Positions 1-7,324 are shown, counted from the stretch's first letter. The stretch is 9,189 nucleotides of DNA from Dysgonamonadaceae bacterium (GCA_031276105.1 JAISNS010000151.1:1-9189); one strand, 5' to 3'. Program-made: numbers and translations. Notes: generated by a model from the sequence alone, not told the origin.

Positions 1-122
1 CGCTTATTCAGGAAGAATCTGTCTGTCCACGATTTCCATTGTCGGTTGTCAAGTCGGAAGGCGGGGCTTGACAAAAATCATGTATCCTTCCCCTATAAAT
101 TTTGCAAGATATTTTTATGCGG

Positions 123-155
123 TTGTGTGTAATTGAGAATTTCATGCTAACTTTG
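123..155 (+). promoter_or_regulatory. candidate Bacteroidetes sigma-ABfr promoter
   Basis: TAACTTTG at 148-155 matches the Bacteroidetes -7 consensus TAnnTTTG. A TTG at 123-125 lies 22 bases upstream, close to the usual 19-21 base spacing of the -33 element. Transcription would start near 160. No full gene follows before the terminator at 223-269, so it would make only a short RNA. The match could be chance in A/T-rich DNA. Confidence 0.4.
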
Positions 156-161
156 TCGCCA

Positions 162-270
162 TAGGAAGTTCTATTGTTTATGTTTTCAAGTTCACAAAAA
201 ATAAGTGAATTTCTTCAACCGGCAAAGCGTTGAGTAAATTATTTTATTTCAGCGCTTTGTTTTCTTTTTA
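162..270 (+). ncRNA. candidate short RNA between promoter and terminator
   Basis: Inferred only from the promoter-like element at 123-155 and the intrinsic terminator at 223-269, which would bound a transcript of roughly 105 nt. Inside it is a 17-codon reading frame at 180-233 (MFSSSQKISEFLQPAKR) whose TGA lies in the 5' arm of the terminator stem. It may be meaningless or a leader peptide. I recognise no known RNA family. The alternative is that the hairpin simply ends the transcript of a gene lying left of the window. Confidence 0.25.
223..269 (+). terminator. intrinsic terminator
   Basis: The arms CAAAGCGTTGA (223-233) and TCAGCGCTTTG (249-259) pair over 11 positions with one G-T wobble, around a 15-base A/T loop. 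The T tract TTTTCTTTTT (260-269) follows at once on the plus strand. This is the standard Rho-independent layout. It would insulate the downstream gene from transcription entering from the left. Confidence 0.7.
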
Positions 271-325
271 TAAAAAATGATCGTTGGATTTTTGTAATTT
301 TATTCAATAATAAAAAATAAATATA

Positions 326-333
326 TATCTTTG
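326..333 (+). promoter_or_regulatory. -7 promoter box of the M48-like gene
   Basis: TATCTTTG is an exact match to the Bacteroidetes TAnnTTTG -7 element, set 40 bases before the ATG at 374. No clear TTTG -33 element stands at the standard distance; the upstream DNA is almost pure A/T. It is the best candidate for transcription of the gene at 374-1177. Confidence 0.6.
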
Positions 334-373
334 CAGAATCTTTCAATTCAATTTTAAACTTAATTTTTGTTTT

Positions 374-1177
374 ATGAAAAAGAAAATCTTTTTATTATCA
401 ATTATTGCAACATTTGTTGCATTCGGGGCAAACGCCCAATTTGGCAAAGCCCTTAAAAACATCGGAAAAACCGTTGCAAGCGCTACCGGTAATGTGGCCG
501 GCGAGTTAGCGCTGGATGCTGCGGCGAACACGTTATCAGCTAATATTGCCGTCTGGTTGGATAACAACAATACAGTAGCAGCAGACGACAGCCCTTACAC
601 AACTCGCTTGGCGACTATCGTAGGGGAAAAGTATGTTAATGTCGATGGATTGGCTCTAAACTACAAAGTTTATGAAAATCCCGAATTTAATATTCTGGCT
701 TTGCCGGACGGATATATCCGCGTTTATTCGGGTTTGCTGGACGCTTTGGAAAGCGATGATGAAGTTTTGGCCTTAATCACTACACAAATCGGACATATTG
801 TAAATAAAGACGCGCGAGGCAATTTATTAAAAGCGGCCAATAAAGGTCAGATAAACAATGCGGCAACGGCTCAATTAGAAAAATTGCTGACTTTGTCCGG
901 TGAAAAATTAGGTACGTTCGTGAACGAATGGATACAAGTGCCTTATACCGACGAACAAAACAAAGCGGCTGATAAATATGCGGCGACCCTCTTGAAAAAG
1001 AACGATAAAAGCGCTGACGCGCTGGTTTCTATCCTGACAAAATTAAGCGAGTTGGAAATAGCCGACACGAAAGCGGCACAAAGCGAAGAGGCTGATACGG
1101 AAATAAGCCCTGCTTACAAATACAACCGGGTAAATGCCAATAATGAACTTCGTGTATCCTTAGTTAAAAGTTATTAA
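374..1177 (+). CDS. secreted M48-like protein with degenerate metal site
   Basis: A 267-residue protein with a clear signal peptide: MKKK, a hydrophobic run, then ANA before Gln22. Residues about 75-210 follow the M48 metallopeptidase pattern. GYIRVYSGLLDAL (113-125) matches the stretch before the active site, followed by the acidic SDDE and the helix that normally carries HExxH. Here that motif reads TQIGH (137-141), so the first His and the catalytic Glu are Thr and Gln. The downstream Glu ligand, usually E-x-x-A-D, is Asn196 before Ala199-Asp200, which remain. Only His141 survives, so proteolysis is not expected. Family knowledge suggests exported M48 proteins act as periplasmic proteases or chaperones; a binding or scaffolding role here is inference. 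The gene is monocistronic, with a promoter box at 326-333 and a convergent hairpin after it. The tail (230-267) is polar and unrecognised. Confidence 0.8.
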   Translation: MKKKIFLLSIIATFVAFGANAQFGKALKNIGKTVASATGNVAGELALDAAANTLSANIAVWLDNNNTVAADDSPYTTRLATIVGEKYVNVDGLALNYKVYENPEFNILALPDGYIRVYSGLLDALESDDEVLALITTQIGHIVNKDARGNLLKAANKGQINNAATAQLEKLLTLSGEKLGTFVNEWIQVPYTDEQNKAADKYAATLLKKNDKSADALVSILTKLSELEIADTKAAQSEEADTEISPAYKYNRVNANNELRVSLVKSY

Positions 1178-1182
1178 TCTGA

Positions 1183-1203
1183 GTTATAAGTTATGAGTTA
1201 TGA
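1183..1203 (+). repeat. three tandem 7-bp units
   Basis: GTTATAA, GTTATGA and GTTATGA follow each other directly after the stop codon of the M48-like gene. An inverted copy (CTCATAAC) lies at 1225-1232, so the downstream hairpin can form in two registers. Confidence 0.6.
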
Positions 1204-1234
1204 GGTTTAGCGCTTTGTGCGCCACTCATAACTT
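1188..1234. terminator. bidirectional hairpin in convergent gap
   Basis: AAGTTATGAGT (1188-1198) and ACTCATAACTT (1224-1234) are perfect 11-bp inverted repeats. The loop holds a further GCGC/GCGC pair (1210-1213 with 1219-1222). It sits midway between the convergent 3' ends at 1177 and 1246, where a shared terminator is expected. There is no good T tract on either side, so it may act as an RNA 3' end structure or a repeat rather than a classical intrinsic terminator. Confidence 0.45.
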
Positions 1235-1245
1235 CGTTTAAAAGA

Positions 1246-2241
1246 TTATACTCCAAACGAAACGCCCATTCGTTTGCCTTGCAGAATCAGGTCGTGATCG
1301 GCGGGAACTAATTTTAATTTTCCGGCCACTTCTTCTAACGGAACGGAAACGATTTTGTCTTCGTAGAGAGCAACCATTTTGCCGAATTCGCGTTGGGCAA
1401 TCAGGCCGGTAGCATGACCTCCCAAACGAGTGGAAAGATTACGATCGAAAGCCGAAGGACTGCCGCCTCTTTGCACATAACCCAAAACCGTTTCGCGGGT
1501 TTCAAGTCCGGTTCCTTCTTCAATCATGCGGGCAATACGGGATTCCAATCCCAATCCTTCCGCCACGGCTACAATGGAATAGGGCTTGCCTTTGTTGACG
1601 CGATCCAATATCGCTTTATTGACTTTCTTTATATCAAATCCTAATTCGGGAATGAGAATTACATCGGCGCCCCCGGCCATTCCGGCATACAAGGTAATCC
1701 AACCGGCTTTATGCCCCATCAACTCAATTACCATAACCCGGTTGTGTGAACTGGCCGTCGAATGTAAACGGTCGATTGCTTCGGTCGCAATATCTACCGC
1801 CGAATAAAAACCAAAAGTAATATCGGTACCCCACACATCGTTATCAATGGTTTTGGGAATACCGATCACGTTCAATCCCAATCGCGAAACTTGATAAGCT
1901 GTTTTTTGGGTACCGTTGCCACCAATACAAACCAGACAATCCAAACCCAATTCCCGGTAACTGTCGATAACAATCTGCGATTTGTCTTCTTCCTTCCCGC
2001 TGAGCAATTTTTTAAACGGTTTTTCACGGGAAGTGCCTAAAATAGTGCCGCCCAAATTCAACAATCCCGAAAGGGATTTGTCGTCTAATACAAGAATATC
2101 CTTAGCAAGAAGTCCCTGAAAGCCACTTTTTATTCCGATCACTTCCATACCGAAATAAGTTAAAGCGGTCTTTCCTACGCCACGGATGGTAGCGTTAATC
2201 CCCGGACAATCTCCGCCCGAAGACAAAATGCCTATTTTCAT
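1246..2241 (-). CDS. pfkA: 6-phosphofructokinase, group III type
   Basis: A 331-residue protein, close to the usual bacterial length. It phosphorylates fructose 6-phosphate to the 1,6-bisphosphate in cytosolic glycolysis. Visible motifs: SGGDCPGINATIRG (8-21) and GTSREKPF (69-76) in the nucleotide fold; GGNGT (107-111); PKTIDND (129-135) with catalytic Asp133; SSHNR (164-168) and ELMGHKAGW (173-181) for sugar phosphate; and GYVQRGGSPSAFDR (254-267). Gly110 equals E. coli Gly104, which favours ATP over pyrophosphate. Lys130 equals E. coli Gly124, where pyrophosphate enzymes also have Lys. This mixed signature is that of group III enzymes. Asn109 replaces the usual Mg-linked Asp103. The start overlaps the stop of the DUF349 gene (ATGA, 2238-2241), so translation is probably coupled. 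ATP use is likely, not proven. Confidence 0.92.
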   Translation of the reverse strand: MKIGILSSGGDCPGINATIRGVGKTALTYFGMEVIGIKSGFQGLLAKDILVLDDKSLSGLLNLGGTILGTSREKPFKKLLSGKEEDKSQIVIDSYRELGLDCLVCIGGNGTQKTAYQVSRLGLNVIGIPKTIDNDVWGTDITFGFYSAVDIATEAIDRLHSTASSHNRVMVIELMGHKAGWITLYAGMAGGADVILIPELGFDIKKVNKAILDRVNKGKPYSIVAVAEGLGLESRIARMIEEGTGLETRETVLGYVQRGGSPSAFDRNLSTRLGGHATGLIAQREFGKMVALYEDKIVSVPLEEVAGKLKLVPADHDLILQGKRMGVSFGV

Positions 2242-4307
2242 TTTCCAAAACCTAAACTGTCGTCGATGAGTTCTACTTTTTTAACAATCAATTCCAATTC
2301 TTCTTTTAATTTTTCGATTTTGCGATTCATTTCTTTCAATAAACCGCCGCCTCCTTTAGAAGAAACGGATAAGAAACCGATATTGTTTTCGTAAGTTTGA
2401 ATATCGGCTTTCAATCGCTCATAAGTACGCATCAGTTTTTCGCGTTCGCTCAAGAGGCGATTTTTCGATTTGCTTTCTCCTGCCGATAAGTCGTTGAGAT
2501 TGGATTTGAACGATTGCAGGCGCCGTTCGGATTCATCGACTTTCAACCGGTCGAAATGTTTATTGACGGCAGTCCGGTATTCCTTGTAAATTTTATCTTT
2601 TTCTTTGAAAGGAACGTATCCGGCATTGTTAAATTCATCCATTAATTCGCGGATTTGGGCAATCGCTTCATTTCCGGACAGGCTTTCGTCGATGGCATTG
2701 ATTTGGGCAATAATGTCTTTTTTCTTTTTCAGGTTTTCAATTTCTCCGGTTTTTTGTGAAGACAAATGCGCATTTTTTTGTTCGAAGAAATAATCGCAAG
2801 CCGCGATAAAGCGTTTCCAGATGGCGTCCGAATATTTATGCGACGTTTGCCCGATAGTCCTCCATTCCTTTTGCAAACTGACCAATTTGTCGGAAGTTTC
2901 TTTCCATTCCCGGCTGTCTTTCAAAGCTTCCGCTTTTTCACAAAGTTGTTTTTTCTTTTCCAGGTTTACGTCCATAATTTCCTTAATCAGCTTGTAAAAT
3001 TCGCCTTTTTTAGCATAAAAGACGTCACAGGCAGCGCGGAAACGTTCAAAAACCTTGACATTATTTTTCTTGGGGGCGAAACCGATGGTTTTCCATTTTT
3101 CCTGAAGTGCGAGTACTTGTTTGTTCTGTTTGTCCCATTCTTTGAAAGTTGTCAATTTACTATAATCAATTGCTTCCATTTCTTTACAAATGGCTATTTT
3201 TTCATCCAGATTCCGGTGTTCCATCAAGCGCAGGGATTCGAAATGTTCCTGATGTTTTTTATTGATAACCGAAGATGCTTTTTTGAAACGAGTCCAGAGT
3301 TCTTCGCGGAGTTCTCTCGCTACCGGACCTATTTCACGCCATTCCAAGTGCAGTTTTTGCAATTGATAAAAAGCCGAAATAATGTCTTTTTCTTCCTCTA
3401 AGCGTTCTACTGCCTCACAAAGAGTTTGTTTCAATTCCAAGTTTTTCTTGAAATCGTAATCCCGCATCTCGTTGTTTATCTTGAGCAAATCATAAAATTT
3501 TTCGGTATAATGTTGATATTCTTTCCAAAGATCATTAACCGAATTTTGTGGAAGCGATTTGATTTCTTTCCATTGTTGCTGCAATTTCCGGAACTCGTTG
3601 TATATTTTGTAAAAATCGTCCTTGTTTTCGATAAGTATTTTTAACTTTTCGATAATAGCTTTTTTAGCCTCCAGATTTCCTTCTTTGGTCTTATCCGCTT
3701 CGGCGGTTAAAGAAGCTTTCTTTTCACGGAAAACGGCCAATAGTTCTTTCAACTTTTCTTCCCATTCATCCGTTTCCGGAACAAATTCCTCTTCCTGTCC
3801 ACCGGCCTGAATAAACACTTGTTTAGCGCTTTCATTTTCTATTCGTTTCAACTTATAGAACGCTTGTTTTAAGGCATCCACTTGGGTTTTAACGGATTCG
3901 TTCAGCGGTTCATTCACAATAACAGCCAATTGATCAACCACTTCGTTTTTGGTTAATTTATCAATTCCGGAAATTCCTTTTTCAACTTGAAGCGTTTCGG
4001 AGATTAATTCCGTTGGGGTCGTTTCTGTGGGAACTGTCGCTTCGCTTTCTTCAGCAGCAAGCGGTTCATTGCCGGATTCCGGAATTTTCTCGTCAGGAAT
4101 AATGCTGTCCGGTTCGATGAAATCTTCTTTTTCAGGGACTGTGCCTGTTAAATCTTCCGTTGCCGGTTTTTCGTCAATGACTGTAACCGTTTCTTCGGTT
4201 ATTTCTACAGGAGTAGTTACCGCTTCTTCGGAAGCTGTAAGCTGGATTTTCTGTTCTTCGGTCGCACTTTCATTCGCAATGCGTACCGGATCAATAGGTT
4301 TACTCAT
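2238..4307 (-). CDS. DUF349 repeat protein
   Basis: A 689-residue cytosolic protein of unknown function. Residues about 12-115 are an acidic, Thr/Glu/Pro-rich, probably disordered stretch. Then come five DUF349 units (about 211-275, 288-352, 364-434, 450-512 and 525-588). Each has a W-[KR]-x-I-G-like core followed by a helix of the LWKRF-x-A-x-D-x-F type. The core Trp residues are 246, 323, 405 and 482; the fifth unit has Phe559 instead. The C-terminal part (615-685) is charged and heptad-like, probably coiled coil, broken by SSKGGGG (649-655). An in-frame TGA two codons upstream of the ATG fixes the start. The gene follows a TAGCTTTG box and overlaps the phosphofructokinase gene by four bases, so the two are co-transcribed. 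Any functional link to glycolysis is inference. Confidence 0.88.
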   Translation of the reverse strand: MSKPIDPVRIANESATEEQKIQLTASEEAVTTPVEITEETVTVIDEKPATEDLTGTVPEKEDFIEPDSIIPDEKIPESGNEPLAAEESEATVPTETTPTELISETLQVEKGISGIDKLTKNEVVDQLAVIVNEPLNESVKTQVDALKQAFYKLKRIENESAKQVFIQAGGQEEEFVPETDEWEEKLKELLAVFREKKASLTAEADKTKEGNLEAKKAIIEKLKILIENKDDFYKIYNEFRKLQQQWKEIKSLPQNSVNDLWKEYQHYTEKFYDLLKINNEMRDYDFKKNLELKQTLCEAVERLEEEKDIISAFYQLQKLHLEWREIGPVARELREELWTRFKKASSVINKKHQEHFESLRLMEHRNLDEKIAICKEMEAIDYSKLTTFKEWDKQNKQVLALQEKWKTIGFAPKKNNVKVFERFRAACDVFYAKKGEFYKLIKEIMDVNLEKKKQLCEKAEALKDSREWKETSDKLVSLQKEWRTIGQTSHKYSDAIWKRFIAACDYFFEQKNAHLSSQKTGEIENLKKKKDIIAQINAIDESLSGNEAIAQIRELMDEFNNAGYVPFKEKDKIYKEYRTAVNKHFDRLKVDESERRLQSFKSNLNDLSAGESKSKNRLLSEREKLMRTYERLKADIQTYENNIGFLSVSSKGGGGLLKEMNRKIEKLKEELELIVKKVELIDDSLGFGK

Positions 4308-4354
4308 AGCTCAACAATTTTTATAAATCAGATGATCTGAAATTAATAATCTTA

Positions 4355-4362
4355 CAAAGCTA
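4355..4362 (-). promoter_or_regulatory. -7 promoter box of the DUF349-pfkA operon
   Basis: On the minus strand this reads TAGCTTTG, an exact TAnnTTTG match, 47 bases upstream of the ATG at 4307. It lies in the 154-base A/T-rich gap after ispG. No convincing -33 TTG is present at 19-21 bases. The gap shows no clear terminator for ispG, so some read-through from the upstream operon is possible. Confidence 0.55.
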
Positions 4363-4461
4363 TTAATTTTTTTTATAACACTTTCGTATTTTGACGTTTT
4401 TTTTTGAAATTAATAAATTATGAGATAATATTCATTGTGATTATCAAGAAGTAAATTCTTT

Positions 4462-6276
4462 TTACGGATGCATTATCAACGCTATCAACTTTTCAACGGC
4501 TTCAGTTTCAGAGATATTCTTCATTATACATTTCCGGCCTTTGTAAAGGCTCACCTTCCCTTTTCCGGCGCCTACATAACCGTAATCGGCGTCGGCCATT
4601 TCGCCGGGGCCATTGACGATGCAGCCCATAACGGCGATTTTTAATCCTTTGAGGTGGGAAGTAGCGGCTTTAACCTTTTTGACAGCCGTTTGTAAATCAA
4701 ACAGGGTTCGCCCGCAACCGGGACAGGAAATGTATTCGGTTTTGCTGATGCGTCTTCCGGCGGCCTGTAAAATGCCGAAACTGCAAGCCTCCGTTTGCCG
4801 GCAAGAGATTGTATCCGCCTGATTTTCGATCCAAAGGCCGTCGGCCAACAGGTCTAAAAAAAATGAACCGCAATCGACTGCCGATTTTATCCGGAACGAA
4901 TCCAAATCCGAATCGTTATATACTTGCTTAAGAATCACCGGATTAACAACTCCCCGATTCATTAACCGGTGAATAAACGCTTTTTGTTCGTAAATATGAT
5001 TATTTTCCGATTCCACGACGATTACCGTAGCGGGTTTTTCTTTTAAAAGCGTAATGATTTCTTCGTCTAAGTTTTTGTACGACAAACGAATAAATTGAAC
5101 TGCCTCTCGGCAAGTTTTCCATGCGTCTTTTTCTTTTACCGAAAAAAGCGGATAACGGTTTTCTCCCGGCGAAAAAACGGAGAAATCCATAATCACTTTT
5201 GCATTTACTTGAAAATTAAGTTGTTTTCCGGTATAAATAAAATCGGAAATTAAACCGGATGGTTCTTCTTCCCTGCCGGTCGCAGTAACGACAACCGGAA
5301 CATGTTCTCCTCCTATCTTGCCGGACGCAACTGTTTTCCTGCGTTGCGGATTGAACGGATCGTATAAGTCAGAAACTTCACCGTCCGTTTCGGGAAGTTT
5401 TTTCTTTTCTTCGACATATTTTACCAACAACTGCGCCACCGGAATTTCGGCTTCGGGAGCTTCGCTCAAAGAAACCCGGATCGTATCGCCGACGCCTTCG
5501 AGCAATAATGCGCCGATGCCTACCGCCGATTTGATTCGTCCGTCTTCGCCTTCACCGGCTTCCGTAACGCCTAAATGCAAAGGGAAATACATGTTTTCCC
5601 TCTCCATTTGATCGACCAAAAGGCGCACGGTTCGCACCATCACAAACGAATTGGAAGCCTTAATGGAAATGACGACATTAAAAAATTGTTCGGCAACACA
5701 AATCCGGAGAAATTCCATGCACGATTCGACCATTCCCTGGGGCGTATCGCCATAACGGCTCATAATCCGGTCGGATAACGAGCCGTGATTCACGCCGATA
5801 CGGATAGCGGTACTGTTTTTTTTACAGATGGAGAGAAACGGGAGAAAACGTTCGCGAATTTTCAGGAGTTCCGCCTGATAAGCTTCATCCGAATATTCAA
5901 CCGTCCGGAACGTTTTGACGGAATCGGCAAAATTTCCGGGATTGATTCGTACTTTTTCCACAATACCGGCCGCTGTTTCCGCCGCTTTGGGATTAAAATG
6001 AATATCGGCGACTAAGGGGGTACGGTAGCCTGCGGCATGTAAACCGGCTTCGATGTTTCGCAGGTTTTCGGCTTCCCTGATTCCCTGAGCGGTTAAGCGG
6101 ACATATTCCCCGCCGGCTTCGATAATCCGGATACATTGCCGGACGCTCGCTTCCGTATCAAGCGTAGATGTATTGGTCATCGACTGTATCCGGATGGGAT
6201 TTTCGCCGCCTAACGGGGTAGTGGATATGGAAACCTCCGCCGTTTTTCTCCGTTCGTAATGGAAAACCGGGGTCAC
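4462..6276 (-). CDS. ispG: 4-hydroxy-3-methylbut-2-enyl diphosphate synthase (long form)
   Basis: Converts methylerythritol cyclodiphosphate to HMBPP in the MEP isoprenoid pathway, a reductive step using a [4Fe-4S] cluster. At 604 residues it is the long, three-domain form known from Bacteroidetes, Chlamydiae and plants, against about 370 in E. coli. The N-terminal TIM barrel (about 1-290) has PIRIQSMTNT (27-36), VRLTAQG (59-65), ADIHFN (90-95) and RIGVNHGSL (159-167). An inserted domain spans about 295-505. The C-terminal cluster domain has CPGC (518-521) and GCIVNGPGE (551-559), giving Cys518, Cys521, Cys552 and Glu559. The GTG start directly follows the TAA of purE, and no other start codon occurs before Met33, which lies inside the barrel. 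Last gene of gcvH-purE-ispG. Confidence 0.96.
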   Translation of the reverse strand: MTPVFHYERRKTAEVSISTTPLGGENPIRIQSMTNTSTLDTEASVRQCIRIIEAGGEYVRLTAQGIREAENLRNIEAGLHAAGYRTPLVADIHFNPKAAETAAGIVEKVRINPGNFADSVKTFRTVEYSDEAYQAELLKIRERFLPFLSICKKNSTAIRIGVNHGSLSDRIMSRYGDTPQGMVESCMEFLRICVAEQFFNVVISIKASNSFVMVRTVRLLVDQMERENMYFPLHLGVTEAGEGEDGRIKSAVGIGALLLEGVGDTIRVSLSEAPEAEIPVAQLLVKYVEEKKKLPETDGEVSDLYDPFNPQRRKTVASGKIGGEHVPVVVTATGREEEPSGLISDFIYTGKQLNFQVNAKVIMDFSVFSPGENRYPLFSVKEKDAWKTCREAVQFIRLSYKNLDEEIITLLKEKPATVIVVESENNHIYEQKAFIHRLMNRGVVNPVILKQVYNDSDLDSFRIKSAVDCGSFFLDLLADGLWIENQADTISCRQTEACSFGILQAAGRRISKTEYISCPGCGRTLFDLQTAVKKVKAATSHLKGLKIAVMGCIVNGPGEMADADYGYVGAGKGKVSLYKGRKCIMKNISETEAVEKLIALIMHP

Positions 6277-6783
6277 TTAATTGGTTTTGAATTTGAATTT
6301 CACCGCCGACAATTCGCGATCGGCCGCAATAACTTTCTCTTTCAAGCTCTGTTTATAATCCGTCAGGCGGATTTGCAAATCTTTATCGTTGACCGCCATA
6401 ATTTGCGACGCCAAAATAGCGGCATTCACCGCTCCGTTGATGCCCACCGTCGCTACCGGGATTCCCGGCGGCATCTGAACGATCGACAGCAAAGCATCCA
6501 CGCCTTCCAGCGAAGAAGCAATGGGTACCCCGATGACGGGCAACGTAGTCAGCGCGGCAACCACGCCCGGCAAATGGGCGGACATTCCGGCAGCCGCAAT
6601 GATAACCTCAATGCCTCGCGATTGGGCAAGCATGGCAAGCGATTCTACTGCCTCCGGCGTGCGATGAGCCGAAAAAGCGTGCATCTCGAAAGGAATTTCA
6701 AATTCGTCGAAGATTTTTGCCGCTTTTTCCATAACAGGAAGATCCGAGAGACTTCCCATGATTATGCTTACACGTGGTTTCAC
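6277..6783 (-). CDS. purE: N5-carboxyaminoimidazole ribonucleotide mutase
   Basis: A 168-residue class I PurE, which moves the carboxyl group of N5-CAIR to give CAIR in de novo purine synthesis. Motifs: GSLSD (10-14), SAHRTP (38-43) with the catalytic His40, AGMSAHLPG (65-73), GVPI (85-88), and SLEGVDALLSIVQMPPGIPV (91-110) in the nucleotide pocket. Its partner PurK is not in the window. The start is GTG; the next Met is residue 9, inside the first strand, so GTG is well supported. The gene lies 12 bases after gcvH, and its TAA is immediately followed by the ispG GTG. The C-terminal tail (155-168) is Lys/Phe-rich and not conserved as far as I can judge. Confidence 0.96.
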   Translation of the reverse strand: MKPRVSIIMGSLSDLPVMEKAAKIFDEFEIPFEMHAFSAHRTPEAVESLAMLAQSRGIEVIIAAAGMSAHLPGVVAALTTLPVIGVPIASSLEGVDALLSIVQMPPGIPVATVGINGAVNAAILASQIMAVNDKDLQIRLTDYKQSLKEKVIAADRELSAVKFKFKTN

Positions 6784-6795
6784 GATTGCGGCAGT

Positions 6796-7176
6796 TTATT
6801 GGGCAATAAAATTACGATATTCGGCGGCAGTCATCAATTCGTCTAACTGTTGAGGCGATTGAACGGCGATTTTGACAATCCAGCCTTCTCCATACGGATC
6901 GGTATTAATCAGTTCCGGTCGCTCTTCCAAACCGGCATTCAGTTCCAACACTTCACCATCTACGGGCATCAAGAGGTCGGAAACCGTTTTTACCGCTTCG
7001 ATCGAACCGAAGACTTCGTTTTTACTAATCGTTTCGCCTGCCGTGGCTACGTCTACATAAATAATGTCGCCCAACTGATCTTGAGCATAATCGCTTATTC
7101 CTACATAAGCTACTTCACCTTCCAAACGAATCCATTCGTGGTCGTTGGTGTACTTTACATTTTCCGGAAAATTCAT
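6796..7176 (-). CDS. gcvH: glycine cleavage system H protein
   Basis: A 126-residue lipoyl carrier of the glycine cleavage complex. It shuttles the methylamine group between the P, T and L proteins, none of which is in the window. The family pattern is complete: YTNDHEWI (9-16), [14 protein letters not shown] (25-38), and [12 protein letters not shown] (57-68) with Lys63 as the lipoylation site. The downstream half, [10 protein letters not shown] followed by [11 protein letters not shown], is also present. The ATG at 7176 is 30 bases below a TATCTTTG promoter box. It is the first gene of the gcvH-purE-ispG operon. The glycine-derived one-carbon units it helps release are used by purine synthesis, which may explain the pairing with purE. 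I see no glycine riboswitch; the leader is too short. Confidence 0.96.
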   Translation of the reverse strand: MNFPENVKYTNDHEWIRLEGEVAYVGISDYAQDQLGDIIYVDVATAGETISKNEVFGSIEAVKTVSDLLMPVDGEVLELNAGLEERPELINTDPYGEGWIVKIAVQSPQQLDELMTAAEYRNFIAQ

Positions 7177-7205
7177 ATTATCGTTATTTTTATAAATTTG
7201 AGGTG

Positions 7206-7213
7206 CAAAGATA
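7206..7213 (-). promoter_or_regulatory. -7 promoter box of gcvH-purE-ispG
   Basis: Reads TATCTTTG on the minus strand, identical to the box before the M48-like gene and matching TAnnTTTG. It lies 30 bases from the gcvH ATG, so the leader would be about 20-25 nt. No clear -33 TTG is seen. Confidence 0.6.
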
Positions 7214-7291
7214 AACGAAAAAAATCAGATATTCCTTGCTTTCGGAAAGGTATTTTTAGGCTAAATCTCTTTTTGAGGCGACAATGGAACG

Positions 7292-7324
7292 CAGATGACT
7301 CGGATTGGGCGGATAATCACGGAT
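7292..7324. repeat. CGGAT ladder repeat
   Basis: CAGAT (7292), CGGAT (7301), CGGAT (7310) and CGGAT (7320) recur with a 9-10 bp period. The style resembles dispersed intergenic repeats that I recall from Bacteroidetes and some other phyla. No mobility gene is nearby. Confidence 0.5.

Larger units (their letters stand above)
1..373. other. gene-free leader region
   Basis: No complete gene is visible on either strand. All frames close within about 45 codons. The plus frame from base 3 to the TGA at 69-71 (ending KSEGGA) could be the last 22 codons of a gene outside the window, but I do not recognise it and composition alone does not support it. The rest is A/T-rich and holds two candidate promoters and one terminator, listed separately. 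Confidence 0.6.

Noticed and set aside
1..71. 3' end of an upstream plus-strand gene
   Set aside because: A 22-codon frame ends at the TGA 69-71, but other frames are equally open here and nothing is recognisable, so it is noted rather than called.
2766..3401. 211-codon plus-strand open frame
   Set aside because: Antisense to the DUF349 gene. Its Phe-rich composition is the mirror of the Lys/Glu-rich coiled protein on the other strand.
4308..4461. Terminator after ispG
   Set aside because: Only a weak 6-bp stem can be drawn, without a T tract on the minus strand.
6259..6846. 195-codon plus-strand open frame
   Set aside because: It lies opposite purE, the start of ispG and the end of gcvH. 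Its translation is His/Arg-rich with no recognisable motif, and the minus-strand genes are certain.
7177..7205. Glycine riboswitch before gcvH
   Set aside because: Only about 30 bases lie between promoter box and start codon, too short for an aptamer.
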